Part shown: in pieces, positions 34,861 to 45,512 of the stretch
Numbering within the stretch: position 1 is the first letter of the stretch
How the letters are laid out: the number at the start of each line of letters is the position of its first letter
NCBI GenBank assembly: GCA_963920635.1
Contig: OY987299.1
Coordinates: 119,041,373 to 119,105,372, forward strand
Source: Pseudeuparius sepicola
Taxonomy: Eukaryota > Arthropoda > Insecta > Coleoptera > Anthribidae
Length of the DNA: 64,000 nt
Direction of reading: 5' to 3'
The notes under the pieces: generated by a model
The model's database searches: none
Told to the model about the DNA's origin: nothing
What the model saw: the letters and a program-made list of their open reading frames with translations, nothing else
Made by a program: the position numbers and the translations under genes

Positions 34861-35340
34861 TTGTCAGGAGTACAAGAAATTTTTGAGATGCCATATACTA
34901 TATAAAACCATAGAGGACGATAGAACAAACTTGTCACATGTTAAAATACTTAAATCACCTATACATATCACAGTTCATAAGCTATATAATTGGACAAATT
35001 TAATTTTAATAAGTATTAATAATTATGAATGATAGCCATTTTGTTGAACAGCTCCAGGAATATACAGGGGCTTATTGGTTTTGTATCAGAAATTGATATG
35101 GCTATGAAACAATATAATGTTTTCTAAAGGTACGTCAAAACCGGTTCAAAATGACATATTACATGCTATTTTAACAGTTTTTCGAGAAGAGATAAAAAAA
35201 CAGGTTTCAGAAGCACGGTTTGTAGCGATTCAGTGTGATGAAACTACTGGCGTTTCTACCCACCAGCAACTTGTTATTATTTTGGAACTAATACCCAATA
35301 AATCGAGCAAAAACCACACACTGATTATATTAGGTAGGTA

Positions 35341-37360
35341 CAAGTATTTTTGCATTATTTCCATAATTTATAATTTGACGTTCCTTTCTCGCACAGTGTT
35401 AATCCAGGTATTAATATTGTGTACCTACGACATTGTATAAATTATATTTTTTTCTTCTAAAGGGCACCAAATTGAAAATTAAAAAACCCATTTTAAATTA
35501 CCACGAACCGCCACTGGTCCGTAGACACATCACCGACAGCGGTGTTTGCTTTACATATTATAATGATACAGCCGGGCCCGTTCTGTGTCGTCTGTAATTT
35601 GTGCTTCTGTATGTGGTATGTGGAAGCATCGAAACGGCAAAAAATGTTTGATCCTACGTCCTACGACCCGAACAAGGATATAAAAAAATCCAAATACAGA
35701 AGGCACATATATAAATCATTTGCAGTGTGCAAAGGCACTAGTAAGTCCTACTACTCTGCACTCAAGGCCACTGCTATGTTGTTTTTACCGTCCGACATAT
35801 AATATACATACTATTATTAAATTTGTTACTAAATCCACGGGGCTCCACAGTGCTCATCATTGCAATAATTTAGTTTTATGAAAATGGGCATGCAATAAAG
35901 ATATTAACTCAGGTATTTCAGAAGTCCTTTCATAAAGAAAGAGAATAAATATTTGAATACAATGCGTTGATATTTTTATCTTGGATGCAAAAGTAGATGA
36001 ACTGAGAATGAATGACGGGATGTAGGGGTTTGATTATATTCTGTATCCGTCACTATATTATGCACGGCACCACAGAAATATACTTCCACAACAGCAGAAA
36101 GCTCCTTAACAATACCTGTCAAATGGACTCCAACTACAGACTTCAAAAACAGGCAGATTGCATTTATTATGAAATGATATTTTCACAAAATATAATCTTC
36201 CCAATGCATAGATTAGCCAACATTTAATAGTGGACCTCAATATCAATGCATTTGGAAAATATTAAGCTTCAAAGTTAGAGTCCATTTGGCAGCTGGCATT
36301 AAGGAGCTCTCTGTTCTAAATATATCAATAAATCCTTTATCTATGAAATATATTTTCTGTGACGACACGAAATATCATTACAGAGGAGACTAGAATACAG
36401 AGAGTCCATCTTGTCAAATATGTCAAATGGACACCAACTTTTACGTAATTTTTCACACACCCGATAAGACCATTCAGATAAATTATGAAGTAGACTGCGT
36501 TCTCCATTTATTATAGATTAATTTAAACGTAGATAGAGGAGGGGAAGATACCGCATTGCCGTTGTCCATCAGTACCCTTGTATTATGCCAACATAAGCAT
36601 CCAATCAATGTAAACAAACATGAAAAACATTCAAAAAAAAAGTAAACATGTTTATTTACTTTTGGGTTTTCAGGTTACGTGCCTATATTCATCAGTGGCG
36701 CATCGGCTGCACAAAACACAATTATTATCCATTTCGGTAAAACAAAAAGTAGTTTGCACTGCATAAAACGCTCTCCACAGTTCTAAACACTCCGTCAACG
36801 CGCAGGGCTTGGCCCACTCCGCCGACTCCATATCTCTGGCTTGGTCACATGTCACATGACACAGTCACGTAAGTACATCCGCCAATCATATCGGTTTCTC
36901 TCTTGGGAAACATAAATAGAAAACCGACAAATCAAAACAAAAACACCGATCGTGTTGGCTTCATATATTTTGGTTTATTCCTCTATCTACAAATTTAAAA
37001 CTGAGAAAGAAGATCGTCAATGGATTAGTTACCGTTTAAAGTTGGGCTCATTGAATCGATAAGTACTATATGGAAGTCGCACAGGTATGATTTTCATTGT
37101 TGTTTGGGGCAGTCAACTTTAGAGAGAGATAGGTTTCTAACGGCAATAAGTAAGACAAGGACTCGTAATGCACGTGTCAGCTTGAATATCCTTCATCCGG
37201 ATACTCCGCAATTGTCAAATTTTTTTGGCGGTTTATTTTCCTCACATGATTTACTCGCAAATGAACTTCCGAAACATCCATGTGATAAAAACAATCACAA
37301 TCGAAAGCTTGCTTTTCACAGACACTTCAGCACTTACGAAAATAAGAAAACACAGTTTTG
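35341..37360. other. intergenic, no gene recognised
   Basis: Open frames at 35542-35802, 36012-36227 and 37104-37403 (plus) and 36670-36855 (minus) are short and unrecognised. The minus frame begins a run MDNNCVLCSRC near 36729 with clustered cysteines but nothing further. Confidence 0.4.
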
Positions 37361-37393
37361 CCCCAGAAAAGGACGAATCAGAAGTGGCACTTG
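37361..37393 (+). repeat. left 33 bp terminal inverted repeat
   Basis: All 33 bases are the exact reverse complement of 39215-39247, suggesting recent mobility or recent homogenisation. Confidence 0.9.
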
Positions 37394-38239
37394 GCTAATT
37401 TAAGAGGGCAGAGGGGTATTTTTATGAGGTGGTGGGGACGGAGAGTATTGCTAGGCCGCCAGATCCTTAGAAAGGTTAAAACATGTCAACATATTTTTCA
37501 CTATCATTTATTCATTTTGGGTAGGTATACCAATAAAATTAATATGAAAGCAATTAATATTATCTAATGTGTGCCGGTAGTAAAATTATAATGTTTTACG
37601 AACCATTTATTCTATTTATCTGAGCCCAGAAAACCCACAACCTGACCCCTGTTTTCTGGGACTTGATTATGAAAGCGGAATGCTTGACAACAGCGCGGCG
37701 CGGCGCCACAGATTCCGTTCTTGCGGTACTGCCAGATCGTCCAGTCGGGAGCCGGTAACCAAGGCAACCCACAAAAATATAATGCAAATTAATTTAGTAT
37801 AAAATGAAATCGATGATAATTTACTTATAAAAATGTTAGTCCTTGATAGTATTTTGGTTGATATTAAATTGAAGGCGATAAAAATAGCTAAATGAATTTA
37901 AGGAAATTGTCAGGCATAAAAGCTGACGAAGTCCGGCAACGTCGTTCGTGGCCTACGGCTGACGCGCCACCTAACGCCAGACGCCAGACAGCGTCAGTAT
38001 GTTCAATTGAGGTTAAACTCCTTATAAAACTTAAACAATAAAACGAAAAACGATTATCAATTTCCAAGTAAAAAAGCCCAGTATTATTATCATGACTGTG
38101 ATAAAAGTATCCAAGGTGTACAATATGTATTCAGCTCAACTTGACTGCTTGTGTTGTTACTTCGAATACTTCGTTGCTGTATTTACACTAGTGCATTGTG
38201 CCCCAGAAAACCCACTTTGTGCTTAGGTTTTGTGACGAA

Positions 38240-38683
38240 ATGGCCCCGCAATATTGCTGTGTTCGTGGATGTTCTAACAACACGAGGAATGTTGGGATAA
38301 GTTTTTTCAAAATACCTGCTGATGAAAACAGGTAGGTACCTATGTGTAGTTTGTCCCTACCTTGTTACCATATTATTATATACTTAGGTATTATAAATTT
38401 TATGTCCTACGTACTACCACTTTTACTGGAGTATTACCTACCCCAGAAAACCCACAAATGGTTTCTTACTGATAATACCTACCTAACTATGGTTTTTATT
38501 TTTTTTTTTCAAGGTGTTATGCATGGACGAGAAAGTGTGGAAGGCAGGATTTGTTAGAAAAAACACCCACACAGCTTTTTATTAATTATAAAGTTTGTTC
38601 AATGCACTTTGAAAATAGTATGTTTGCAAACCAGTCGAAGTCTGGGCTAAAGAAAACAGCAATACCAACTGTGTTCTCATCAT
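38240..38683 (+). CDS. THAP domain protein fragment (two exons)
   Basis: Exon 1, 38240-38331, starts at ATG in a good context (CGAAATGG) and encodes MAPQYCCVRGCSNNT and SFFKIP. A GTAGGT donor and a TTTTTTTTTCAAG acceptor bound an intron of 182 bp. Exon 2, 38514-38683, gives CYAWTRKCGR, VCSMHF and LKKTAIPTVF, followed by a GTAAGT donor. These are the ordered THAP landmarks: C-x-C cluster, FxxP, an invariant W, C-x2-H and the A(V/I)PT(V/I)F end. THAP is a zinc-coordinating DNA-binding domain at the N-terminus of P transposases and host regulators. No further exon is recognised; retention of the next intron would end the protein after about 93 residues. It could therefore be a DNA-binding-only product that competes with a full transposase. 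Confidence 0.8.
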
Positions 38684-38699
38684 GTAAGTACCTTCATTG

Positions 38700-38860
38700 G
38701 TAATTATGGAAATTAGTGTATGCACCGCCCGATTTTCTTGACATTTTGGCTACCCCCCTATTTTCGAGGGCCCTGAACACGAATCTGACCTAGGTGTTTT
38801 GAGGTCGGACATAGTTTCCGAGAAAGTGAATTTTCAAATTTCCTTTTGACACCCTACTTT
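38700..38860 (+). repeat. fold-back-type end inside the P-like element
   Basis: A block beginning near GCACCGCCCGATTTTC and ending TTTGACACCCTACTTTC resembles the outer part of the fold-back elements. It may have displaced the remaining transposase exons. Confidence 0.35.
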
Positions 38861-39536
38861 CACGGCGATATTTGCTCAGCTCCATGTACAATAAAAAAAT
38901 GTATTTTTCTCTCTAGTAAAATATTAATATTTATATTTTTTTCGTCAGTAAAATACCTACTTAAAATCACTTCTGGAGATTCAAATTTAACTAGATCTAA
39001 TCCCAGAAAAACCTTTACTATTCTAAAAATTAATTTTGCTATATAAAACACAAAATTTTCTATAGCCCGGACCTGATCGTGCCAACGCAATGGGCAAGTT
39101 CTACTCTGTCCAAAATACGGTGGGCGTGGCCAATGCGCAGATGTCAACGGCGGAGAGTTCATTTCCTATGCGCGAGAGGGGAAATTGGAACCGCGACATC
39201 AAAGGCGCCGAAAGCAAGTGCCACTTCTGATTCGTCCTTTTCTGGGGTTTTAGTCTAAAACGAGGTTAAATACGAATTACTGTCAAAACAAGGTTATGTG
39301 AAACTATAGTTAGCTTAAATAACAACTGTCAGTGTCAAACAAGGTCCATGGCCTACTTGTCGAGAAAAAATATAAAAAGAAATAAAATATCGAGAAAAAT
39401 ATTAGTGCTCCGTTAATTTTGTCCAGGAGTTTATTTAAAAGTTTACAGAACTCTGATGCAAACAACACATTTTTCCTTATTTAATGAGACTTTATTTGTC
39501 ACAATCTATATAATATAGTTATGAATAATAGTTATT

Positions 39537-39656
39537 TATGTACCAAGGCACTGAATCAACTTTTTATGACTCATGTGGAATTTAGTTGCCGAGGCCTTTG
39601 GCCAAGGCAAATAAACCACATGAGTCATAAAAATAACTTCAGTGCCGAGGTACATA
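39537..39656. repeat. ATGACTCAT hairpin, copy
   Basis: A palindrome of about 120 bp with arms of about 55 bp: TATGTACCAAGGCACTGAA and ATGACTCATGTGG on the left are mirrored by CCACATGAGTCAT and TTCAGTGCCGAGGTACATA. The same hairpin occurs at 18955, 39840 and 51191, and half at 16858. Each arm contains ATGACTCAT, the palindromic AP-1 type site. Confidence 0.85.
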
Positions 39657-41776
39657 TACGAGTACGTATTATATTTTTTTAGGCGAAAAAATAATCATAA
39701 GGGATCACCCGTGACTATGCACGGCGTTGTTTGACTTTGACGATTGCTCTACCTAGGTCAAGTATGACGAGACACGGCACTTTCTAGTTTCTGACAGAAA
39801 AACTGCTGCCTGTTGTGCAGCCTCTATGTAATAGTTATTTATGTACCAAGGCACTGAAGTTCAACTTTTTATGTCTCATGTGGAATTTAGTTGCCGAGGC
39901 CTCTGGCCGAGGCGAATAAACCACATGAGTCATAAAAAGAACTTCAGTGCCGAGGTACATATTATACAGGGTGTCCGGAAATTACGTCCACATACGGAAG
40001 GGGATAATTCTTTGGCCCATTTTAAGAAAAAACTTCACATGAACGTATGTCGTAAACGTCCTAACTTTTGAGATACAGGGCGTTGAAGTTCATTTTTTTA
40101 AATTGAATTTTGGCTACATCTCCCGAAATAATCAAGCTGCTGAACTGAAATTTGGCACTGCTATGTTTTTGGGGATGGAGAATAAGCTGAAAATTTCACC
40201 GTATCTCACAGAGGGAGCCACTTGCGCTGTTTTTTGATCACGCTTTTACGCGTAACTTTTTTGAGGTTATCTTTTTGGTCCTGCAGGTCATTTTAGTGCA
40301 TATTTTCATTCTGCAAGAAAAAGGTACTCTTGTTTCATAACGATTAAATCAACCGTTTACGTTTAAATTGGCAAAATGTGCCCCAAAACACCTCCAATAT
40401 TCGAAACATAAAATTTTCAACGACCGCTTTCAAATGCTATAGATCAACTGTACCTTCAAAATGAAGAAAAAAATGCTAAATGGATATTGGTCAAAACACC
40501 ATTGGTTTTCTTGAAATAGGGTGTTCAAATTTTGTCAAATTCAATCCTTTCCATTTTGAAAGCGAATAATTTTTGGTGCATTGTTCATAGGGATTTTTTT
40601 CTTCATTTTGCAGGTACAGTTGATCTGTAGCATTTGAAAGCGGTCGTTGAAAATTTTATGTTTCGAATATTGGAGTCAACAGGTGTTTTGGGGCACATTT
40701 TCCCAATTTAAACGTAAACGGTTGATTTAATCGTTATGAAACAAGAGTACCTTTTTCTTGCAGAATGAAAATATGCACCAAAGTGATGGACCTGCAGGAC
40801 CAAAAAGATAACCTCAAAAAAGTTACGCGTAAAAGCGTGATCAAAAAACAGCGCAAGTGGCGCCCTCTGTGAGATACGGTGAAATTGACATTTTCAGCTT
40901 ATTCTCCATCCCCAAAAACATAGCAGTGCCAAATTTCAATTTAAAAAAATGAACTTCTCAAAAGTTAGGACGTTTACGACATACGTTCATATGAAGTTTT
41001 TTTCTTAAAATGGGCCAAAGAATTACCCCCTTCCGTATGTGCACGTAATTTCCGGACACCCTGTATATTTTTTGAAATCGGAAAAAAAAGTTTCATTAGG
41101 CGTTGCTTGACTTTGACGGTCGCTCTACCTAGGTCAAGTAAGACAAGACACGGCACCTTCGTACAGAAAAACCAAACTGCTGCTTCTTGTGCAGCCTCCA
41201 CAACAAATCTATTGATATTCAAACCTACTAAAATATGTATACTGAAGTATTGCGCTTGTATAGGAAACAATTTCGCAATGTGTACGAAAAGTTAAATGGG
41301 CCTTTATCGGCCGGGTTTTGAATATTTGGTCACTTTTGACGGGCGATTTCTCCGCGTCTAACGTTTGATCTTTATATCTCGCCAAGGCCTATTTATTGAA
41401 AAAATCGTACAATAATGTAGTCCATTATTGTACGATTTCTGTGCTTTTAATGACGATTTTGGGACACTTCACTGCCGATTTCAAGAAAAATAGATTAATA
41501 TTCAAACGTACTAAAATATTTATACTGAAAGATTGCACTGCTACAGGTAACAATTTCGCAATGTGTACGAAAAGTTAAATGGGCCTTTATTGGCCGGGTT
41601 TTGAATATTTTGTCACTTTTGACGGGTGATGTCTCCGCATCTGACTTTTGATGTTTACATCTCGCCAAGGTCTACTTATTGAAAAAATCGTACAATAATG
41701 GGCTACTTCAGTGCCGATTTCTGAGCTTTTAATGACGATTTTGAGATACTTCACTGCCGATTTCAAGAAAAATAAT
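39657..41776 (+). repeat. hairpin repeat family array, interrupted by FB5
   Basis: Family units here include the TGACTTTGACGATTGCTC and CTACCTAGGTCAAGTA blocks (39740 and 41110), a second hairpin copy at 39840-39961, and two partial units whose TGTACGAAAAGTTAAATGGG landmark falls near 41280 and 41567. FB5 (39965-41065) is inserted just after the second hairpin. No protein is encoded. Confidence 0.75.
39965..41065. mobile_element. fold-back element FB5 (ACAGGGTGTCCGG ends)
   Basis: The ends TACAGGGTGTCCGGAAATT and its mirror are bordered by TA (39963-39964 and 41066-41067). The outer modules of about 105 bp are joined to an inner core beginning ACAGGGCGTTGAAGTTCA (about 40075). That core matches FB4. 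It interrupts the hairpin repeat between GTACATATTA and TATTTTTTGAAATCGG; the uninterrupted sequence is seen at 51303-51330. Confidence 0.85.
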
Positions 41777-42083
41777 ATAATACGTGCGTACATACCTATA
41801 CTATGTTTCATCTTATTTTCGCGGTACACTTAAATCTTAATATTGAATTTTAGCGAAAACCAAATGTGTTGTCTCTTTATTCTTCGAGTAGAATAACTGA
41901 CACAGCCTCTAAAATTGCTACGTATCCGCATGATATCAGATGCGCCACGCTTTACGACTGCACAAAGTAATAAAAGTAGTTTACTGCAATTTCGACAAAC
42001 GGATGGTGCGGCACTTAGCAATAGCCGAAGTTTTGCATAACACTCCGACATTAAAAATTTTAATTAAGCCCAACCGCCTGCAG

Positions 42084-42291
42084 GCTCGCGGTTCAAAAAA
42101 GAGAAAAGAACCTCAAGGTGGGCCGGTCTGCAGCGAAACGCGCGTCCGATCTTTATTATGAAGCTATTTATAATTTATGGATGGCTGGGATTTTAGATTG
42201 GGATTCAGGGAATATGAGATGTGTTCTGCGGCCTAAATTTTCAATTGATTTTGATGGTCAAGAAGAAGCCCGCGGCTACATCTACATCTGA
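42084..42291 (+). CDS. unrecognised open frame, possible exon
   Basis: The frame is open from 42064 to TGA 42289-42291 and has balanced, protein-like composition: LKVGRSAAKRASDLYYEA, NLWMAGILDWD, RCVLRPKFSIDFDG. A CTGCAG acceptor-like site ends at 42083. There is no ATG, so it would be an internal or terminal exon, or part of a decayed element. No family is recognised. Confidence 0.3.
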
Positions 42292-43351
42292 AATGCCTAT
42301 GACTTATAATATAAATATATGACAAAATTGTTATTATACTTAGAAACATTTTTAGTGTCACTAATTATTTACGGTCGTATGGTAGTAAAGCTGTTTCCAA
42401 CGTGGCGGTTAACAACCTTCCGGGATCCAGCGCATCGCGCATCACTCTCCTCAGTCTTCCAGCGGTTGCCAAGTTGAAACTTTCACAAAAACTCACACCT
42501 CCGAATTGAAATCGTCCGATTCTTTTCTTGCTGGATATAGTAAAAGTTGTTTGCTCAAATCTCCGTCGGGTGGTGTGTATGTCCGTGTGTATGTCCGGTT
42601 ATACCGGAAGTCTATATCAACTTTCTTATCTCAAATGGAACACCCTGTATGTTATTGCATTTTTGGATTCTAGGCATCATTTTGGAACAAAAACATGCAA
42701 CATGTCCTATGTCTAAATCTGAGAAGTCTTTATAAATACGTCACTCAACGCTATTATTATTCAAAATAAATATCACAAGACATTATTCTTTATAAATGCG
42801 TCAAAAATACAAAATACGCTTTGCTTTTATTATTAGATTTTTGCTTATTGATATTTTTGTGGTACTTATTTCTACTACAGAAAAATTATTAATAAAGAAC
42901 ATTTTTGTCCTACCAGAGCAAAATAATGCATTATTTTTTGCTGAAAAGATTTTTTGCAAGAAAACACTTGAAAATTGCCGGACAATCTTGAACTATTTTC
43001 AACTTTCTGAATTTTTGCGGGAGAGTACTAGTGACATTAATTTGGCGAAAATCGTAGAAAAATATCCATATGTAATTTATGGATCAATGGCAAACAAAAT
43101 TTAACCTCAGGTGGAAAGAGCTTAATACGAATCTGAAATCAAAAAAATTCTGAAGTCGACAAAGTCAGCTGGTAAGCTTGCGCAGTTGCCAGTTACCTAT
43201 TTTAAGTTTTCACCGAAATCTCAAAAATGTAGAAATATTGACATATTTTTTTAATTTTAAATTTTTAGGGAAACATGTTCTAAGTTAATTTATTACCTTT
43301 TTACTTCATTTTCCAATGTCAGTCCTTTTCTTCTTTTCTAAACATCAATAT
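42292..43351. other. intergenic with solo fold-back end
   Basis: A TGGAACACCCTGTATG end lies at 42637-42652 without a partner. The 102-codon frame at 42796-43104 is AT-driven and unrecognised. Confidence 0.4.
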
Positions 43352-44045
43352 AGTCCTCCTTACGGCAGAATGCGTGCGACGTAAGGGGGAAGAACTCGCA
43401 AATATTATAGAATTAGTCACAGTTCAGGGGCGTAGCTCAATTTTGTGTAGCTCACTGACTTAATTTTCATATAATTGTTATTTAATTTATTGTTAATATT
43501 ATTCTTAACGGTGATTATGGAGGAAGGCAAACCCTTATAACATTGGCAATTATTTCTCGTGCTTGAGAATGCAACGTTCTTCCCTGTTTACTCATTTTGC
43601 ACACGTTAACTCCCGAACATACGAAACGCCACTGAGCTCTCTGAGCCGGTGGAAAAAACTTGACAGCGGCCTAAAAAATGAGGTCTGTATGCTAGCCCAA
43701 ATACGCAGTTAACTTTACATAGCATAGAAACAGGTACAAAACGCGTTGGCTAACTGATTTTGTCAGCCGACTCCTTGGCAGAAATGCTGTATTGCCGTAT
43801 TTCAAAGGCGATGGTAGACGCGACGATGTTGAAAAAAATATAATAGGTGTTTTATCACACCGCGTTAAAAATAAATGATAAACAAAAATGAGTAAGTGGT
43901 CCCGTGATGCGAGCTTTCTTTTTTTTCAGAGTTCAGAAATTCGGCTTCAATATGATAAAACTTGTATTCGCCAATAAATAACGACTACTCGTATAGGAAA
44001 TCTCGCAACGCTGCCCGCATTCTTTAGAAACGTTTTCTTTCGTGC
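43352..44045 (+). repeat. dispersed 0.68 kb repeat, copy 2
   Basis: Direct match to 4462-5138. This copy has about 20 extra bases (43420-43440, including GGGGCGTAGCTC) and lacks a 9 bp stretch present in copy 1. Confidence 0.7.
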
Positions 44046-44114
44046 TTTGGACTATAATTTAACGTCCAAAAACGATTTGAGCATAATTTAAACTACCTGT
44101 CACTACTGTTTAGA

Positions 44115-45030
44115 GGAGTTGTTCCTCAGACTAAAGATAATATAGACTCTCCTTTCTTATGGCATTGTCATCAACCAGCATATACAATACGAAAACAAAA
44201 CATTCCTTGTTATAGTGGAGCAGCTGGTTGGACAAAGCCCACCAGTAGCGTATGCAAAAAATATATTTATGGTTAATGAAATAAATAGAACAAGGAAAAT
44301 TTATAACATTGGGGCCTAGGTATTTATGGTTTATTAATTTAAATGAATTTTTAACTCTGGCAATACGGATTCTGAGGTGGAATTAATGTAATCACAAGAA
44401 ATTACAATAATGCGTAAGGCAGTTTCCTTTCTAGGAGGTGCAACGCCTCTGAACTCATTGTAACTGATTTTACTTACCTGTGAAAGGTTATGCGATTCTG
44501 TAAATTACTCATACCACACACAAAGCAGTTTATGTATTCCCTTTTTAATGTCCCTTGTATAGTTCAACTTAATAAACAATCTATCGATCACAGAAAACGA
44601 CACAAACGGAAGAATTCGCACGAAACTGTATCTGAAACGACACGACAACAAACGCACATGGCTAAACAAACACCGGCTACAACGCGGCGGCGGCGATAGC
44701 AGCATTGCCGAATTGTGCGACTCGGCGCAATTTAAAACTTTTCGTTATGTTTTTTCACAAAATATATAAAACAAAGTATAATCTTATCCATTTATTTTTA
44801 TTTAAATATCCCATTATTCTGTAACGTAATCAAAATTGCACCGTATAGGGAAGCTAATCGTTCTATTCTTCTCCATTATATTCTAATATGTTTTTAAATG
44901 TTCCAATGAATTCTATATAGAGTAAGTGGCAATACAACAAAGTTTTGTATTGGTAAACATATAAATGTTGGCCACAAAGTTTTGTATTTGAAGTTTCGTC
45001 TATATTATCTTTAGTCTGAGAGTTGTTCAA
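44115..45030. mobile_element. possible TIR element with CTCAGACTAAAG ends
   Basis: CTCAGACTAAAGATAATATAGAC (outer half CTCAGACTAAAG) near 44127-44150 is mirrored near 44998-45022. The sequence between has no recognised protein, and a target duplication was not found. Confidence 0.45.
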
Positions 45031-45039
45031 AAATGCCTC

Positions 45040-45512
45040 CAGTTACTCGTCTACACAGACACACAAGTTTATTCTGTTCGTGAGCGTCAGAACTTAGCAC
45101 CCCCTAGCGCGTATAAGAAATCTGTTACCATACAGTAAGCCCACTGGCGTATAACAAAACTGCGAATCCATGAGCAGATATTTCCATAAGACTGTACCGG
45201 TAGCGTGTAGCAGGCCTATCCTACATGCGCTGTCGTACACCAAGGTATGTGGGATGGGATCACAAGCACGAGTATGGTGAGTATGGTATCGATGAATCTG
45301 GCGGTAGCCGCGGCCATACCGTCCACAGCACTGATCGAAGAGTGGAAGCGGCAACATAGCATATCGGAGTGCAGAGTTACTCGTGTACTAAGGTTGATTT
45401 GCCGATGTTTTAGACTTCGGCAAAAAACTAATTTCGCATTTTCGTTTTTAGTAGACCTCCCCACTGTGTGGTTAAAATTTTTACATCATGACTGAAACAT
45501 CCTGTACATAAA
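45040..45512 (-). repeat. GATTCARTCATGATG element, diverged copy
   Basis: The reverse complement of 55548-55935 with heavy divergence: shared blocks include GTGAGCGTCAGA, CTGTCGTACAC and AATCTGGCGGTAGC, and the end near 45485-45510 is a decayed CATGACTGAAACATCCTGTA. Open frames across it are repeat-derived. Confidence 0.55.

Larger units (their letters stand above)
34723..35052 (-). mobile_element. 330 bp insert with hammerhead motif and (AT)n, Penelope-like
   Basis: Flanked by the 11 bp direct duplication TCCAGGAATAT (34712-34722 and 35053-35063) and sitting inside the hAT pseudogene. It contains an (AT)n tract and a minus-strand hammerhead ribozyme. Hammerheads next to TA-rich ends and duplications of roughly this size fit fragments of Penelope-like elements or hammerhead-bearing non-autonomous relatives. 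No reverse transcriptase is in the insert. Confidence 0.65.
34590..35340 (+). pseudogene. hAT transposase (ZMYM1-like, DUF4371) pseudogene, interrupted
   Basis: Coding remains appear in order: EQVKKNKF near 34600, RLIDCVKFCGVFELVLRGHD (34636-34695), ESSGSLNPGI, then after an insertion YRG, GFVSEIDMAM (about 35070) and SKPVQNDILHAILTVFREE followed by QCDETTGVSTHQQLVIIL (35140-35290). These match the N-terminal DUF4371 part of hAT-derived ZMYM1-like proteins, including the RGHDE block and the acidic DETT motif of the catalytic region. There are at least three frameshifts. The 330 bp insert at 34723-35052 is bounded by an 11 bp duplication, and removing it joins NPGI to YRG in frame. The rest of the transposase and the C-terminal dimerisation region are absent. 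Confidence 0.8.
37361..39247 (+). mobile_element. P-like element with 33 bp TIRs and a THAP exon pair
   Basis: Perfect 33 bp inverted repeats at 37361-37393 and 39215-39247, outer bases CCCCAGAAAAGGACGAATC. The motif CCCAGAAAA recurs inside at 37625, 37652 (inverted), 38202, 38442 and 39002. The element is 1,887 bp and contains a two-exon THAP domain but no transposase catalytic region, so it looks like an internally deleted P-like element. Target duplications are not visible; flanks share only a GTTTT-like string. THAP plus about 30 bp TIRs is the combination found in P elements; the assignment is inferred from it. Confidence 0.65.

Noticed and set aside
36670..36855. Cysteine-rich minus-strand frame, possible zinc-finger start
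   Set aside because: Only three or four cysteines and an early stop; no ZAD or BED pattern.
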